Below are positions 11,264 through 24,358 of a stretch of 64,000 nt of DNA, in pieces. The stretch's first letter is position 1, and each line of letters starts with the position of its first letter. This DNA is from Sanguibacter gelidistatuariae (GTDB taxonomy: Bacteria > Actinomycetota > Actinomycetes > Actinomycetales > Cellulomonadaceae), in the NCBI RefSeq assembly GCF_900096585.1, contig NZ_FMYH01000008.1:1-64000 (forward strand), written 5' to 3'. Position numbers and translations under genes: made by a program. The notes beneath the pieces are model-generated. The model saw only the letters and a program-made list of their open reading frames with translations, was not told the origin of the DNA and did no database searches.

Positions 11264-13354
11264 ATGAACTCTGAGGCCACCGCACTGTCAGGATCACCTG
11301 CCGCCACCGCGCCGACCGACCCGCACCTCTGGCTCGAGGAGGTCGAGGGCGAGCGGGCGCTCGCCTGGGTCCGCGAGCGCAACGCCGCCACCGCGGCGAG
11401 TGTCGCCGCGACCGAGGCATTCGCGGCCACCGAGGACGAGATCCGCGCGGTCCTGGACTCCGACGCGAAGATCCCCGGCGTCTCCAGGATCGGTGAGCTC
11501 TTCTACAACTTCTGGAAGGATGCCGACCACCCCCAGGGCCTGTGGCGGCGGACCACGCTCGCCTCCTACCGCACGTCCGACCCGGAGTGGGAGACGGTCC
11601 TCGACATCGACGCGCTCGGCGCAGACGAAGGCACCAGCTGGGTCTGGCACGGCGCGCAGGTGCTGCGCCCGGACTACCGCAAGGCCCTGGTCAGCCTGTC
11701 CCCCGGCGGGTCCGACGCCGATGTCACGCGGGAGTTCGACCTCCACACCAAGGCGTTCGTGGCCCCCGAGGACGGCGGATTCTTCCGCCCCGAGGCCAAG
11801 GGCGACCTGGCGTGGATCGATGAGAACACCGTCTACGTCTTCACCGACTTCGGCGAGGGCTCCCTCACTCCGTCGGGCTACCCCCGGATCGTCAAGCGCT
11901 GGACCCGCGGCACTCCTCTCGACTCCGCCACCACCCTCTACGAGGGCGAGGCCGACGACATGTACATCGCGGCCTTCCGCAGCCACACCCCCGGGTTCGT
12001 CCGCGACTTCGTCGCGCGGTCGTTGGCCTTCTACAGCTCCGAGCTCTTTGTCCTGGGCGCCGGCGACCAGCTCACGAAGATCGACGTGCCACGCTCGGCT
12101 GAAGTCGGTGTCAAGCGCGAGTGGCTGCTCATCGAGCTCCGCGACGACTGGACCGTGGGCGAGGAGACGTACGTCTCCGGCTCCCTGCTCGCGGCAGACT
12201 TCGACGCGTTCCTGGCCGGGGACCGCGAGCTCACGGTGCTGTTCGCCCCGGACGCCACGACCTCCCTGGCCGGTGCGACGTGGACCCGTGGCCACCTGGT
12301 GATCAACGTGCTCGACGACGTCAAGAACCGGTTGCACGTGCTCACGCCGCCCGCCGGTGGGACCGGGCCGTGGCCGCGGAGTGCCTTCACGGGGGCGCCG
12401 GAGATCGGCACGGTCGAGGTCTCGGCCGTCGACTCCGACGACAGCGACGACGTGTGGCTCGTGGCGACCGACTACCTGACCCCCACGACGCTGTCGATCA
12501 CAACCGTGGGCGACGACGGCGCCCAGCCGGCGCTCCTCAAGTCCATGCCGACGTTCTTCGACGCCGACGGCCTGACGATCGACCAGCACTTCGCCACGTC
12601 TGACGACGGGACCCGCATCCCGTACTTCGTCGTGCGGAGCGCAGACCTCACCCTCGATGGGAGGGCACCGACCCTGCTCTACGGCTACGGCGGCTTCGAG
12701 ATCTCCCTCACCCCCGGATACTCCGGCGGCATGGGGCGGGCGTGGCTGGCCCGCGGCGGGGTGTACGTCGTCGCTAACATCCGCGGAGGCGGGGAGTATG
12801 GGCCGCGCTGGCACCAGCTCGCGCTCAAGGAGAACCGGCACCGCGCCTACGAGGACTTCTCCTCGGTGGCCAAGGACCTCGTGGCCCGCGGGATCACGTC
12901 GCCCGCGCACCTGGGCGTGCAGGGCGGCTCGAACGGTGGGCTGCTCACCGGCAACATGCTCACCCAGTACCCCGAGCTCTTCGGGGCCGTCGTCATCCAG
13001 GTCCCGCTGCTGGACATGAAGCGCTACTCCCACCTGCTGGCCGGAGCGTCCTGGATGGCCGAGTACGGCGACCCGGACGTGCCCGAGCAGTGGGCGTACA
13101 TCCAGACGTTCTCCCCGTACCACCTCTTCGATGCGGGCCGGGAGTACCCGCCGGTGCTGTTCACGACGTCGACCAAGGACGACCGGGTGCACCCCGGGCA
13201 CGCCCGCAAGCTGGCCGCGGCGATGATCGAGGCGGGCAAGGACGTGACGTACTACGAGAACATCGAGGGCGGTCACGGCGGTGCGGCCAACAACTCCCAG
13301 GCCGCTCACATGCAGGCCCTCGCATATCGCTTCCTGTGGGAGCGGCTCGTCTGA
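11264..13354 (+). CDS. prolyl oligopeptidase family serine peptidase (S9A)
   Basis: This 696-residue protein is the usual size for prolyl oligopeptidases. The N-terminus DPHLWLEEVEGERALAWV is the family opening, a seven-bladed beta-propeller fills the first two thirds, and the alpha/beta-hydrolase domain has GYGGFEISL, VVANIRGGGEYGPRW and the nucleophile Ser in GVQGGSNGGLL. The acid and histidine lie in TKDDRVHPGHARK and EGGHGG. It should cleave short peptides after proline in the cytoplasm; no signal peptide is seen. I chose the ATG at 11264 because an upstream in-frame start lies within ligA and the N-terminal family match begins here. Confidence 0.95.
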   Translation: MNSEATALSGSPAATAPTDPHLWLEEVEGERALAWVRERNAATAASVAATEAFAATEDEIRAVLDSDAKIPGVSRIGELFYNFWKDADHPQGLWRRTTLASYRTSDPEWETVLDIDALGADEGTSWVWHGAQVLRPDYRKALVSLSPGGSDADVTREFDLHTKAFVAPEDGGFFRPEAKGDLAWIDENTVYVFTDFGEGSLTPSGYPRIVKRWTRGTPLDSATTLYEGEADDMYIAAFRSHTPGFVRDFVARSLAFYSSELFVLGAGDQLTKIDVPRSAEVGVKREWLLIELRDDWTVGEETYVSGSLLAADFDAFLAGDRELTVLFAPDATTSLAGATWTRGHLVINVLDDVKNRLHVLTPPAGGTGPWPRSAFTGAPEIGTVEVSAVDSDDSDDVWLVATDYLTPTTLSITTVGDDGAQPALLKSMPTFFDADGLTIDQHFATSDDGTRIPYFVVRSADLTLDGRAPTLLYGYGGFEISLTPGYSGGMGRAWLARGGVYVVANIRGGGEYGPRWHQLALKENRHRAYEDFSSVAKDLVARGITSPAHLGVQGGSNGGLLTGNMLTQYPELFGAVVIQVPLLDMKRYSHLLAGASWMAEYGDPDVPEQWAYIQTFSPYHLFDAGREYPPVLFTTSTKDDRVHPGHARKLAAAMIEAGKDVTYYENIEGGHGGAANNSQAAHMQALAYRFLWERLV

Positions 13355-13388
13355 GGCGCCGTCGCCCCGCGTCCCACGCCACCCCGCG

Positions 13389-14702
13389 CTACGGCTCGGG
13401 ATGGCGTGCGTCGTAGGAGAGCAGCCGCGGCTGCCAGCGCAACAGGAGCAGGAGCACGACGACGCAGGTCAAGCCGCCGACGACGGCCGCCCATCCCTCT
13501 CCCCACCAGGACGACTGCGCACCGAGCACGAGGTCGCCCAGGCGTGGCCCACCGGCGACGACGACGATGAAGACACCCTGGAGCCGGCCGCGCATGTCGT
13601 CCGGGGTCGCGGACTGCAGGATCGTCTGACGGAATACCGAGCTGATCGCGTCGGACGCCCCGCACAGCACGAGCATGACGAGGGCCCCGACGAGCGCGAC
13701 GACGAGCACCTGATCGGGGTTGGAGCGTCCGGCAAGCACGAGAACCATGCCGAAGCCCGCGACCGACAGGCCCCAGGCGATGATCGCCCACATGATCACC
13801 ACGCCCTGGCGGTGGACCCGGGTCAGGCCGCCGGAGAACAGCCCGGCGAGCAGCCCGCCGACGGCGAGGGCCGCAGTGAGCGCACCCGTCGTCGTCGCCC
13901 CGCCCCCGAGGATGACGACGCCGATGGCCGGGAAGAGCACCCGGGGCATGGCGAAGATCATCGCGGCCAGGTCGACGAGGAAGGTCATGCGGACGTTGGG
14001 TCGGGTCGCGAGGTAGCGCAGGCCCTCCAGGACAGAGGACAGGCCGACCCGCTTGGGGCCGTCCAAGGACGGCTCGTCGCCCGCGTCCCCACCGTGCGAG
14101 GGCTCCGGCGGCATGCCGGGCAGCTGGACGAGCGCCCACAGCGCGGCTGTGAAGCACAGGACGTCGACCGTGTAGACGATGCCGTAGCCCCACCGGCTCA
14201 CGATCAGCGCGGCGGCCAACGGGCCGATCGTCAGCGCGACGTTCCAGGTGATGGTCATGAGCGTGTTGGCGGCCGGCAGCAGCTTAGGGTCCAGCAGGCG
14301 CGGGATGATCGCCGAGCGTGCCGGGTTGTTCACGGCGAAGGCCGCCGACTGGAGTGCGACGAGCGCGTAGAGAACGTTGACCGAGTCCGCGCCGAGCCAG
14401 GCCTGAGCGGCGAGCGCCATCGTGACGACCCACAGGACCGAGGAGGCGATGAGCGCGACCTTGCGACGGTCGTAGGCGTCCACGAGCGCCCCGCCATACA
14501 GCCCGAGGACAACGAGAGGGACGAGCGCGCAGATGCCGAGCACCCCGACCGCCAGGGTCGAACGGGTGAGGGAGTAGACCTGCAGCCCGACCGCAACAAC
14601 TGTCAGCTGGGCGCCGAGGTTGGAGATCCCTAGCCCCCACCACAGCCTGCGGAAGGCCGGTGAGACGCGCAGCGGCGTGGTGTCGGCGAGGAGTCTGGGC
14701 AC
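13389..14702 (-). CDS. MFS transporter (EntS-like multidrug/siderophore efflux type)
   Basis: This protein of about 437 residues has 10-12 hydrophobic helices. The segment FRRLWWGLGISNLGAQL opens the first helix, and the motif-A-like loop GGALVDAYDRRKVAL follows helix 3. The sequence resembles DHA3/EntS-type exporters. Two starts are possible: ATG 14714 without a ribosome site, or GTG 14702. The second is favoured because a perfect -10 TATGAT (14710-14715) lies seven bases before it, giving a leaderless transcript. It sits between the peptidase gene and the MetE-like gene and has no obvious functional link to them. Confidence 0.85.
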   Translation of the reverse strand: MPRLLADTTPLRVSPAFRRLWWGLGISNLGAQLTVVAVGLQVYSLTRSTLAVGVLGICALVPLVVLGLYGGALVDAYDRRKVALIASSVLWVVTMALAAQAWLGADSVNVLYALVALQSAAFAVNNPARSAIIPRLLDPKLLPAANTLMTITWNVALTIGPLAAALIVSRWGYGIVYTVDVLCFTAALWALVQLPGMPPEPSHGGDAGDEPSLDGPKRVGLSSVLEGLRYLATRPNVRMTFLVDLAAMIFAMPRVLFPAIGVVILGGGATTTGALTAALAVGGLLAGLFSGGLTRVHRQGVVIMWAIIAWGLSVAGFGMVLVLAGRSNPDQVLVVALVGALVMLVLCGASDAISSVFRQTILQSATPDDMRGRLQGVFIVVVAGGPRLGDLVLGAQSSWWGEGWAAVVGGLTCVVVLLLLLRWQPRLLSYDARHPEP

Positions 14703-14759
14703 TTGAAGGATCATAGCCGCGGGTCATCGGGCGATCGGGCGGACGAGACGCAGCGACCG

Positions 14760-15806
14760 CTAGCCGGCCGCCCGCTCGGCGAGGATCGCGGCGGCTCGGA
14801 CGACCGATCCCAGGGCGCCGCGCGCGGCGTCGGGCGTGCCGGAGGCAGCCAGGGTCGCAGCGGACCCGGCCGAGGTGAGCACGACGTCGTCGAGGCCGGA
14901 CAGAGGCAGGCCCATCCGCCGCCACGGCACGCTGACCAGGTCGGCGAGGCCGCGCACGTCGGTCCCAGCACACTGGGAGACGGTCGCGGGCGGCAGGCCC
15001 GCCCACAGCTGCGTGCCGCGTTCGATCGCCCGGGCCACCAGCTCCCAGCCGTGCTCGTTCCAGGCGGGTCCGTCGGTCACGGCGCCGAGCTCAACGCCCA
15101 CGGCGTCGGCCCCAGCGAGCACGACCGGGGCGATGCCGACCCACGCCTGACCGACATGGACCACGCTGCGCGCCTGGGCGGCGCGGGCGGCCTCGAGCAC
15201 GGGGCTCAGGGCGTCGAGGAGGTCGGGGCCGCGGACTGCGCGCAGCCGGGAGTATCCGGAGAAGGTGGGGATGACGCCCGCGGCGACCTGACCGAGCAGG
15301 GACTCGTCCACCTGGACGGTCACCTGGGCGCCGGGGACCTGCGCGCGGACGGCCGCCACGTGCTCGCCGATCCCCAGGGCCAGCGACCCGGCCAGCTCGG
15401 CGACGGCGCCGCGGTCGGCGAGCACCCTGTCCCCGCGCGCGAGATAGAGGGTGGCCGCGAGCGTCCACGGGCCGACGACCTGGACCGTGATCGGGCCGGA
15501 GTAGCCGTGTCCGGCGACAGCCAGGGCGTCGAGGTCCTCGCGCAGCAAGGACTTGGCCCGGTCGAGGTCCATGCCGGGGTGGTCGCTGAGCTTCCAGCCG
15601 TGCGGGCCGAGCTCGACCGGCATGTCCGCGAGCAGCGCGGCGGTCCGTGCCACGGGCAGCGCACCGGCGCCGCGCGCGGGCAGCTGGGCCACGAACGGCA
15701 GTCCGCGGACGCCCTCGGGTACCTCGGCGAGGTCACCGAAGATCGTCAGGTAGGCCTCGAGGGAGTCGATGCCGGGCCAGACGCCCGGCCCGCTGGCGCC
15801 GGTCAC
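14760..15806 (-). CDS. cobalamin-independent methionine synthase family protein (MetE C-terminal-like)
   Basis: This 348-residue protein resembles the C-terminal catalytic barrel of MetE: opening [19 protein letters not shown], then [25 protein letters not shown] and VVHVGQAW. It is half the length of full MetE, and the catalytic zinc ligands cannot be confirmed, so methionine synthesis should not be assumed. Start GTG 15806 overlaps the mnmA stop in a GTGA arrangement, showing translational coupling. From memory, a similar short protein lies between ligA and the mnmA-iscS genes in mycobacteria, so the context looks conserved. Confidence 0.8.
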   Translation of the reverse strand: MTGASGPGVWPGIDSLEAYLTIFGDLAEVPEGVRGLPFVAQLPARGAGALPVARTAALLADMPVELGPHGWKLSDHPGMDLDRAKSLLREDLDALAVAGHGYSGPITVQVVGPWTLAATLYLARGDRVLADRGAVAELAGSLALGIGEHVAAVRAQVPGAQVTVQVDESLLGQVAAGVIPTFSGYSRLRAVRGPDLLDALSPVLEAARAAQARSVVHVGQAWVGIAPVVLAGADAVGVELGAVTDGPAWNEHGWELVARAIERGTQLWAGLPPATVSQCAGTDVRGLADLVSVPWRRMGLPLSGLDDVVLTSAGSAATLAASGTPDAARGALGSVVRAAAILAERAAG

Positions 15807-16996
15807 GCGGAGTGCACGGCGGTTGTGGCACCAGCCGCGGCGGCGGGCGCGCCACTCCACCCCGAGCTCACCACGGTCGCCTGGCCCAGCACCCGGGTCC
15901 CCAGGTAGACCACGAGGGACTGCCCGGCGGCGACGCCGCGCAGGGTCTCCCCCGGGAGCTCGACCTCCATCCGGCCCGCAGGTCCCGTGGCGTCAGCGAC
16001 AGCGCGGACCCGAGCGGGCACCGGTTCGCCATGCGCGCGCACCTGGACTTCGGCGTCGAAGAAGGCCGACCCCTGCTCGTCGAGACCCGCCGCGGCGAGC
16101 ACGTCGTCGGCCAGCCAGACGCTCTGGTCGCCCGTGATCCGGTCGACCGTGAGCATCTCGGCCGGGCCGACGACGATCCGGTTGGAGACCGGCTGGACGT
16201 CCAGGACGTAGCGCGGCTTGCCGTCGGCCGCCGGGCGACCGATCGACAGGCCCTTGCGCTGGCCGACCGTGTAGGAGTACGCGCCGTCGTGCGCGCCGAT
16301 GATGGTTCCGTCGGTGTCGACGATGTCACCGGGCTTGGAGCCCAGGTGGTCGCGCAGGAAGCCCTGGGTGTCGCCGTCGGCCACGAAGCAGATGTCGTAG
16401 GAGTCCGGCTTGTTGGACACGCTCAGCCCGCGGGCGGCGGCCTCGGCTCGCACCTCGTCCTTGGTCTCGTATGCCCCGAGCGGGAACATGGCGCGCGCGA
16501 GACGCGACGGGCCCATCACGGCCAGCACGTAGGACTGGTCCTTGGCGGTGTTGGGCGAGCGGTGCAGCTCACGGATGTCGGCGCCGTCGGCGCCGGTGCG
16601 GGTGATCACCTGGGCGTAGTGGCCGGTCGCGACGGCGTCGAACCCGAGGGCCGTCGCCTTGTCCAGCAGGGCCTCGAACTTGATGTGCTCGTTGCACCGC
16701 ACGCACGGGTTGGGCGTGCGCCCGGCGGCGTACTCGGAGAGGAAGTCCGCCACGACCGTGTCCTCGAACTTCTCCGACAGGTCCCACACGTAGTAGGGGA
16801 TGCCGAGGATGTCCGCGGCGCGGCGGGCGTCGCCCGCGTCCTCGATCGAGCAGCAGCCCCGGGACCCGGTGCGGAACTGGTTGCGGTTGCGCGAGAGCGC
16901 CATGTGGACGCCGACCACCTCGTGCCCGGCGTCGACCACACGTGCGGCGGCGACCGCAGAGTCGACACCTCCGGACATCGCGGCAAGAACCCGCAT
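15803..16996 (-). CDS. mnmA: tRNA-specific 2-thiouridylase MnmA
   Basis: This 397-residue enzyme thiolates U34 of the Lys, Glu and Gln tRNAs using sulfur from IscS. It begins [17 protein letters not shown], the PP-loop ATP-pyrophosphatase motif. The catalytic Cys pair is in NPCVRCN and [11 protein letters not shown], and GQRKGL and the C-terminal beta domain are present. The ATG at 16996 follows AGGAGG and overlaps the iscS stop (TGATG). Upstream in-frame starts would extend far into iscS and are rejected. Coupling to the desulfurase fits sulfur relay. Confidence 0.96.
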   Translation of the reverse strand: MRVLAAMSGGVDSAVAAARVVDAGHEVVGVHMALSRNRNQFRTGSRGCCSIEDAGDARRAADILGIPYYVWDLSEKFEDTVVADFLSEYAAGRTPNPCVRCNEHIKFEALLDKATALGFDAVATGHYAQVITRTGADGADIRELHRSPNTAKDQSYVLAVMGPSRLARAMFPLGAYETKDEVRAEAAARGLSVSNKPDSYDICFVADGDTQGFLRDHLGSKPGDIVDTDGTIIGAHDGAYSYTVGQRKGLSIGRPAADGKPRYVLDVQPVSNRIVVGPAEMLTVDRITGDQSVWLADDVLAAAGLDEQGSAFFDAEVQVRAHGEPVPARVRAVADATGPAGRMEVELPGETLRGVAAGQSLVVYLGTRVLGQATVVSSGWSGAPAAAAGATTAVHSA

Positions 16997-18240
16997 CAGC
17001 GCACCTCCTGTGTGCCGCGGTTGCGGCTCAATCCGATTCCCGCCGAGGCCAGGCCCGCGGCGGTGGCCCGGTCGACCACACCGGGCAGAACACTGAGCAG
17101 CAGGTCGACGTCGGCGTCGGTCGAGATGTGGCCGAGGGAGAAGCGCAGCGCACCGCGCGCGTCCTCCTCCCCCACCCCCGTCGCGAGCAGCACGTGGGAC
17201 GGCTGGGGAACACCCGCCTGGCAGGCAGACCCGGTCGAGCACTGCACACCGGCGGAGTCGAGCAGGTAGAGCAGCGAGTCGCCCTCGCAGCCGGCGAAGG
17301 TGAAGTGGGCGTTGCCTGGCAGGCGGAGCCCGGCACCGTCAGCAGCAGGATCCGGCCCGCGCAGCGTGGCCGTGGGGACCCGGTCCCGGACGCCCGCGAT
17401 CAGCCGGTCCCGCAGCGCCACCAGGCGCGCTGTCGTGGCGGGCATCAGTGCGACGGCCTCGGTCAGGGCGGCGGCGAAAGACCGGATCCCGGCCGCGTCG
17501 AGCGTCCCCGAGCGCACCCCGCGCTCCTGCCCGCCGCCGTGCAGCACGGGCGTGAGCGCAAGGTCTCGGCGGGCCAGCAGAGCGCCGACGCCGACCGGGC
17601 CGCCGAGCTTGTGCGCGGTGAGGGTCAGTGCGTCCAGGCCGCTCGCGGCGAAGTCGACGGGGATCTGGCCTGCGGCCTGGACCGCGTCGGAGTGCACCGG
17701 CACGCCGAAGGGCCGGGCCGCCGCGACGACGTCGGCGATCGGCTGGATCGCGCCGAGCTCGTTGTTGGCCCACATGACGGAGATGAGGGCGGTCTCGGGG
17801 CCGTGCGCGGCGAGCTCGGCGCGCAACGCCTCGACGTCGAGCACCCCACGGGAGTCCACCGCGAGCAGGACGATCTCGGCGCCGGCGTGCTCGGCCATCC
17901 AGAAGGCCGGGTCGAGGACCGCGTGGTGCTCGACGGCGGAGACCAGGATGCGTCGTCGTTGGGGGTTGGCCACCCGCCGGGACCAGAACAGGCCCTTGAT
18001 GGCCAGGTTGTCGGCCTCCGTGCCGCCGCCCGTGAAGATGACCTCGCTGGGACGGGCGCCGAGCGCCGCGGCGACCTGCTCCCGGGACTCCTCGACCACG
18101 CGCCGGGCGGCGCGACCGGCCGAGTGCAGCGACGACGGGTTGCCAGCCACCGCGAGCTGGTCGGTGAAGGCCTCGATCGCGGCCGGCGACATGGGGGTCG
18201 TCGCCGCGTGGTCGAGGTAGGCGGTGGGAGTCGGGGTCAC
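16996..18240 (-). CDS. iscS: cysteine desulfurase (IscS/NifS class)
   Basis: This 414-residue PLP enzyme converts cysteine to alanine and enzyme-bound persulfide. It opens [10 protein letters not shown], has the PLP lysine in [15 protein letters not shown] and the active Cys in STGSACQAG. Here it probably feeds MnmA, encoded directly downstream with a one-base overlap. A -10 element TAGACT (18248-18253, minus strand) ends seven bases before GTG 18240, so the mRNA looks leaderless; GTG 18246 is the alternative. The gene is followed by mnmA and the MetE-like gene in one operon. Confidence 0.93.
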   Translation of the reverse strand: MTPTPTAYLDHAATTPMSPAAIEAFTDQLAVAGNPSSLHSAGRAARRVVEESREQVAAALGARPSEVIFTGGGTEADNLAIKGLFWSRRVANPQRRRILVSAVEHHAVLDPAFWMAEHAGAEIVLLAVDSRGVLDVEALRAELAAHGPETALISVMWANNELGAIQPIADVVAAARPFGVPVHSDAVQAAGQIPVDFAASGLDALTLTAHKLGGPVGVGALLARRDLALTPVLHGGGQERGVRSGTLDAAGIRSFAAALTEAVALMPATTARLVALRDRLIAGVRDRVPTATLRGPDPAADGAGLRLPGNAHFTFAGCEGDSLLYLLDSAGVQCSTGSACQAGVPQPSHVLLATGVGEEDARGALRFSLGHISTDADVDLLLSVLPGVVDRATAAGLASAGIGLSRNRGTQEVR

Positions 18241-18348
18241 GGTCACCAGTCTACGAGCCGCCCGCGGGCGGCCGGACTGCGGCTGAGCCTTCAGCCGGCC
18301 CGCCCGCCTCGACGCACCCGGCTGCATCCCCTCCGTCGTCGGGCGTGA

Positions 18349-19371
18349 TCAGCCCCTGTGCGCCCGGATCGCCTGCGCCGCCTGCGGAAGGACCTCGGCG
18401 AGGTCGCCGACGACGCCGAAGTCCGCGATCTCGAAGATCGGGGAGTCCGGGTCGTTGTTGACCGCGATGATCACACCGGAGGCCTGCATGCCACCCCGGT
18501 GGTGCGGGGCGCCGGAGATGCCCGCGCCGATGTAGACCCGAGGGGCGATCGTCACGCCGGTCTGACCGATCTGCGCGTCGTGGGTGACCCAGCCCTCGTC
18601 GACCGCGTCGCGCGTCGCGCCGACCGCTGCGCCCAGGGCGTCGGCGAGGTCTTCGACCGGGGCGAAGTCCCCGAGCGTGCCCCGACCGCCGGCGACGACG
18701 TAGGCCGCCTCGGCGAGCGCAGGGCGGCCGGAGCCGCCCTCGGGCTGGGCGTGCTCGGTGCGCGAGACGAGGACCGTCGCGGTCGCGGCGGCGCTCGGGT
18801 GAATGTCGATGCGGTCGACCTGCACCACGACGGGCTCCGCAGCCGGGGCCGCGACGACGGCGTTCGCCCGGACGGTCACCACGGCCGCAGCGGTCGTCAC
18901 CGCACAGGAGACGTCCCAGGACCCGGCGAAGACGCGCTTGTCACCGACCAGGCCCTGCTCCCCCACGGAGACCGCAGAGGTGTCCAGGACCAGCCCGGCA
19001 CCGATGGCGTGGGCGAGGTGGGCCCCGACCTCGCGGTTGAGGAAGGAGGAGGACAGCAGCACGACGTCGGCCCCGGTCGAGGCAACCGCGGCGACGAGCG
19101 CCTCGGCGGCGACCGGCGTGAGGTGGGCGAGGTGGGCGTCGGCCGAGTCGCCGACGATGTCGGCCACCAGCACATGACCGACGCCGTAGGCGCCGAGCTC
19201 GGCGAGGGCGTCCTGCGAGGGCTCGGCGATCGCGAAGGCCGTGACCTCACCCAGGTCGCGCGCGATGGTCAGGAGCTCGCGGGCCGGTGAGCGCAGGCCG
19301 CGGTCGGGGCGATCGAGGACAACGAGGACGGTGCGTCCTGCAGTCGTGGGGTCAGGGGTGGAGTCAGCCAT
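18349..19371 (-). CDS. etfA: electron transfer flavoprotein alpha subunit (FixB)
   Basis: This 340-residue subunit has an N-terminal ETF domain (TVLVVLDRPDRGL) and the C-terminal FAD-binding module with GQTGVTIAPRVYIGAGISGA and AVNNDPDSPIFEIADFGVVGDL. The latter is the ETF alpha signature. With EtfB it carries electrons from acyl-CoA and other dehydrogenases to the quinone pool. It lies 18 bases after etfB and is cotranscribed. An Ala-rich, variable middle separates the two domains. Confidence 0.95.
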   Translation of the reverse strand: MADSTPDPTTAGRTVLVVLDRPDRGLRSPARELLTIARDLGEVTAFAIAEPSQDALAELGAYGVGHVLVADIVGDSADAHLAHLTPVAAEALVAAVASTGADVVLLSSSFLNREVGAHLAHAIGAGLVLDTSAVSVGEQGLVGDKRVFAGSWDVSCAVTTAAAVVTVRANAVVAAPAAEPVVVQVDRIDIHPSAAATATVLVSRTEHAQPEGGSGRPALAEAAYVVAGGRGTLGDFAPVEDLADALGAAVGATRDAVDEGWVTHDAQIGQTGVTIAPRVYIGAGISGAPHHRGGMQASGVIIAVNNDPDSPIFEIADFGVVGDLAEVLPQAAQAIRAHRG

Positions 19372-19389
19372 GATCAGTCCGTTCGCGAG

Positions 19390-20196
19390 TCAGACGAGGT
19401 CGTTGCGGATAAGGAAGTCAGCGAGCGCCAGCCCACCCTCTCCCTTGTCGGTCACCAGCTGCACGTCGGGGCGCGGCGGGCGCGGGGCGCTCGCGAGCAC
19501 GCGGGTGCGCGCTCCGGCGTCGCCCACCGAGGAGGCATCCAGGCCCACCGCGGCGACATCCCAGACCGTGATCTCCTTGGTGCGGGCGGCCATGATGAGC
19601 TTGAAGTTCGGGTAGCGCGGGGTGTTGACGTGGTCGGTCACGGACACGACCGCGGGGGCCGGCGCGGTGAGCACCTCCGTCACGCCCTCGAGGTCGCGGA
19701 CGATCTCGACCTGGCCGTGCTCGAGGGTCAGCTTCGAGGCGAGGGTGAGCTGGGGCAGGCCGAGCTCGGCCGCGAGCAGCACGGGGACGACCGAGGCGAG
19801 GCCGTCCAGAGCCGCCATGCCGGTGATGACGAGGTCCACGGGTCCGTCGGCCTCAAGCCGGCGGACGACCGCGGCGATGGCCGTCGCGGTCCCGAAGACG
19901 TCCGACCCGGCGAGCGCGTCGTCGCTCAGGCGGACGGCGCGGTCCACGCCGAGCTGGTAGGCCTTGCGCAGGGCGGCATCGGCGTCGGCCGGTCCCACGG
20001 TGATCGCCACGACCTCGCTCGTGGCGCGCTCTCCGTCGTCGAGCGCTTCGACGAGCTGCAGGGCCGCCTCGATCGCGTTCTCGTCGAGCTCGTTGAGCGT
20101 GCCGTCGTCGGATCCTCGGGCGACCCGTCCCGCATCGGTGAGGTGTCGATCGGAGTGGATATCGGGGACGTGCTTCACGGGGACAACGATCCTCAT
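19390..20196 (-). CDS. etfB: electron transfer flavoprotein beta subunit (FixA)
   Basis: This 268-residue protein begins MRIVVPVKHVPD, the standard EtfB opening, with LNELDENAIEAALQL and VVSVTDHVNTPRYPNFKLIMAA, the beta-subunit signature that contacts AMP and partner dehydrogenases. I chose ATG 20196 because the family match begins there; upstream codons to 20265 are not conserved in character. AAAGAGAG lies about ten bases before it. It is the first gene of the etfBA pair and is divergent from glgX. Confidence 0.95.
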   Translation of the reverse strand: MRIVVPVKHVPDIHSDRHLTDAGRVARGSDDGTLNELDENAIEAALQLVEALDDGERATSEVVAITVGPADADAALRKAYQLGVDRAVRLSDDALAGSDVFGTATAIAAVVRRLEADGPVDLVITGMAALDGLASVVPVLLAAELGLPQLTLASKLTLEHGQVEIVRDLEGVTEVLTAPAPAVVSVTDHVNTPRYPNFKLIMAARTKEITVWDVAAVGLDASSVGDAGARTRVLASAPRPPRPDVQLVTDKGEGGLALADFLIRNDLV

Positions 20197-20315
20197 AGCA
20201 GGCGGCTCTCTTTCCATCGCGACAAGTCGTGTGCAGCCTACAACGCGTGCACATGCGGGTGACATCTGGTCCGGGCGTGCACGGGTTTGGCGACGGGGGC
20301 GTCAGAATAGCGGAT

Positions 20316-22606
<2,291 letters not shown>

Positions 22607-22610
<4 letters not shown>

Positions 22611-23707
22611 CGGTCGCCGACCGTACCGAGCTCGCAGCGGTCGCCGACTGCGAGCGCGTCTTCCGGCGCAACGGCCTGCCCATGCTCGTGCAGGGACACA
22701 CGCTGGGCCGGGACGTGTTCGGCCGGGCCGCGCCGTTCCTTCTCCTCGTGCTGCTCGCCCAGCTCTCGGGGGCGGTCAACCGGTCGTGGTCGATGACCGC
22801 GAACGTTCTCGCGGTGCTCGGCGGGGTCGTCGTGGTCACGAGTGGATACATCGCGCTCAACCGGGTGCGCGGGCGGTCCTGGTCGACCCTGCCGCAGGAG
22901 ATCGCTGCCCCGGAGCTGACGTTCTTCGTGCTGGCGCCGGCGCTGCTGCCGCTGCTCTTCGGCGGGCAGTGGGCGGCTGCCCTGGCGACGGCGACGATGA
23001 ACGTCACGGTCCTCGCCCTGACCTGGTTCACGGTCCAGTACGGGCTGCTCTCGACCCTGTGGTGGGGGATGGCGCGCGCTGTCGACGAGCTCGGGTCGTC
23101 GTTGCTGCGGCTCGTGCGACTGCTGCCGCCGCTGCTCATCTTCTCTCTTGTGCTGTTCTACAACGCCGAGGTGTGGCAGGTCTTCGACCGGGTGCCCACG
23201 GTGTCGTCCGTGGTGCTCGGCCTGTTGTTCGCCGCGCTCATCATCGTGCTCGTCGGCCTTCGCCTGCCGTCGGAGGCCGGGGCCGCGCTCGCCCAGGCGA
23301 CCACCGACGTGCCAGATGCGGACGACCTGGCACCGCTCGGGCGCGGTCAGCGGATCAACGTCTGGGTCATGATCGGGGCCAGCCAGCTGCTCCAGGTGGT
23401 GGTCGTGTGCGCCGGGGTCTTCGTCTTCTTCGTCGGCATCGGCGTGCTCACCGTGACCCCCGAGGTCCAGGAGGTCTGGGCGGTGGGCGGCGGATGGTCG
23501 CTGCCGATCACGCTGCAGGGCACCGAGCTGGTCCTCAACCAGTCCTTGCTGCGGGTCTCGGTCGCGATCGCGACCTTCACCGGCCTGTACTTCGCCATCT
23601 CGATCCAGACCGACACGTCCTACCGGACCGAGTTCACCGGCGGCGTCGTCCGCCAGCTGCGCACCGTGGTGGCGGCCCGGGTGCGGTACCGGGAGCTGGT
23701 GGGCTGA
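22607..23707 (+). CDS. multi-pass integral membrane protein of unknown function
   Basis: This 366-residue protein has about eight hydrophobic segments, for example PFLLLVLLAQLSGAV, VLAVLGGVVVVTSGYIAL, LTFFVLAPALLPLLF, SSVVLGLLFAALIIVLVG and LLQVVVVCAGVFVFFVGIG. I recognise no catalytic motif or named family; it resembles conserved hypothetical membrane proteins of actinobacteria. GTG 22607 overlaps the glgX stop by four bases, so it is translated with GlgX, which hints at a link with carbohydrate storage but does not prove one. The gene ends 34 bases before a strong terminator. Confidence 0.75.
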
Positions 23708-23740
23708 TCTGGGCGCTGTCCCGCGATGCCCACCCCACAA

Positions 23741-23780
23741 CGCACGAGGGCCCCCACCATGCGGTGGGGGCCCTCGTGCG
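23741..23780. terminator. 18-bp perfect hairpin, bidirectional terminator
   Basis: Arms 23741-23758 and 23763-23780 pair without mismatch around ATGC. It lies between the convergent ends of the glgX-membrane gene unit (plus) and the small membrane protein gene (minus), so it can terminate both. Confidence 0.85.
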
Positions 23781-23815
23781 ATCCGGTCCCGTCAGCGGCG
23801 ACGGGGGGTAGATGT

Positions 23816-24358
23816 TCAGACCTTCAGAGCGACCCGCTCCTCGGCGACGACGACCGCGGTCTTCGCCTTGTTGAGTTCCGTCAGGCTCCATCCGATGAGG
23901 ATGAACATGAGCCCCAGGCCCATCACGAGGGCCGAGACACCGTAGGAGACGACCGAGGTGAAGAGCGAGGCCCGCAGGAACGAACCGTTCATGACCGTGG
24001 CGCGCTGGGCGGTGAGGGTCTCGATCTCGTCGGCGTTGCCGTCCGCGTCCGCGGCCTTGAGCTCGGTGACCTTCTCGCCAAGCTCGGCGTAGGTGAGGTT
24101 GTTGCTTGCGGCGAGGGCGTGGTGGTTGATCGCGTTGGCCTGGGCGAAGGCCGTGAACGGACCCGCGACAGACTTGCCGGCCAGTGCGCCCGGGTCCTCC
24201 TCGGTCACTGCCGAGACGGTGATCTCCTCGGCCTTGAGCTGGCTGGTGATGACTCCCCAGACGACCCCGCCGGCGATGATGAGGACGAGTCCGGCAACCA
24301 TCGACAGGATGCCGATGATGGCGACGGGCTTGCGGGCCTTGACGACTGCTGCAGACAT
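23816..24358 (-). CDS. small membrane protein with two transmembrane helices, unknown function
   Basis: This 180-residue protein has a helix near the N-terminus (VAIIGILSMVAGLVLIIAGGVVWGVI), an extracytoplasmic loop of about 90 residues and a second helix (YGVSALVMGLGLMFILIGWSL), then a short basic and acidic tail. No domain is recognised. GAGGGG lies upstream of the ATG at 24358. It is a single-gene unit between the two parts of the glycogen region. Confidence 0.7.
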   Translation of the reverse strand: MSAAVVKARKPVAIIGILSMVAGLVLIIAGGVVWGVITSQLKAEEITVSAVTEEDPGALAGKSVAGPFTAFAQANAINHHALAASNNLTYAELGEKVTELKAADADGNADEIETLTAQRATVMNGSFLRASLFTSVVSYGVSALVMGLGLMFILIGWSLTELNKAKTAVVVAEERVALKV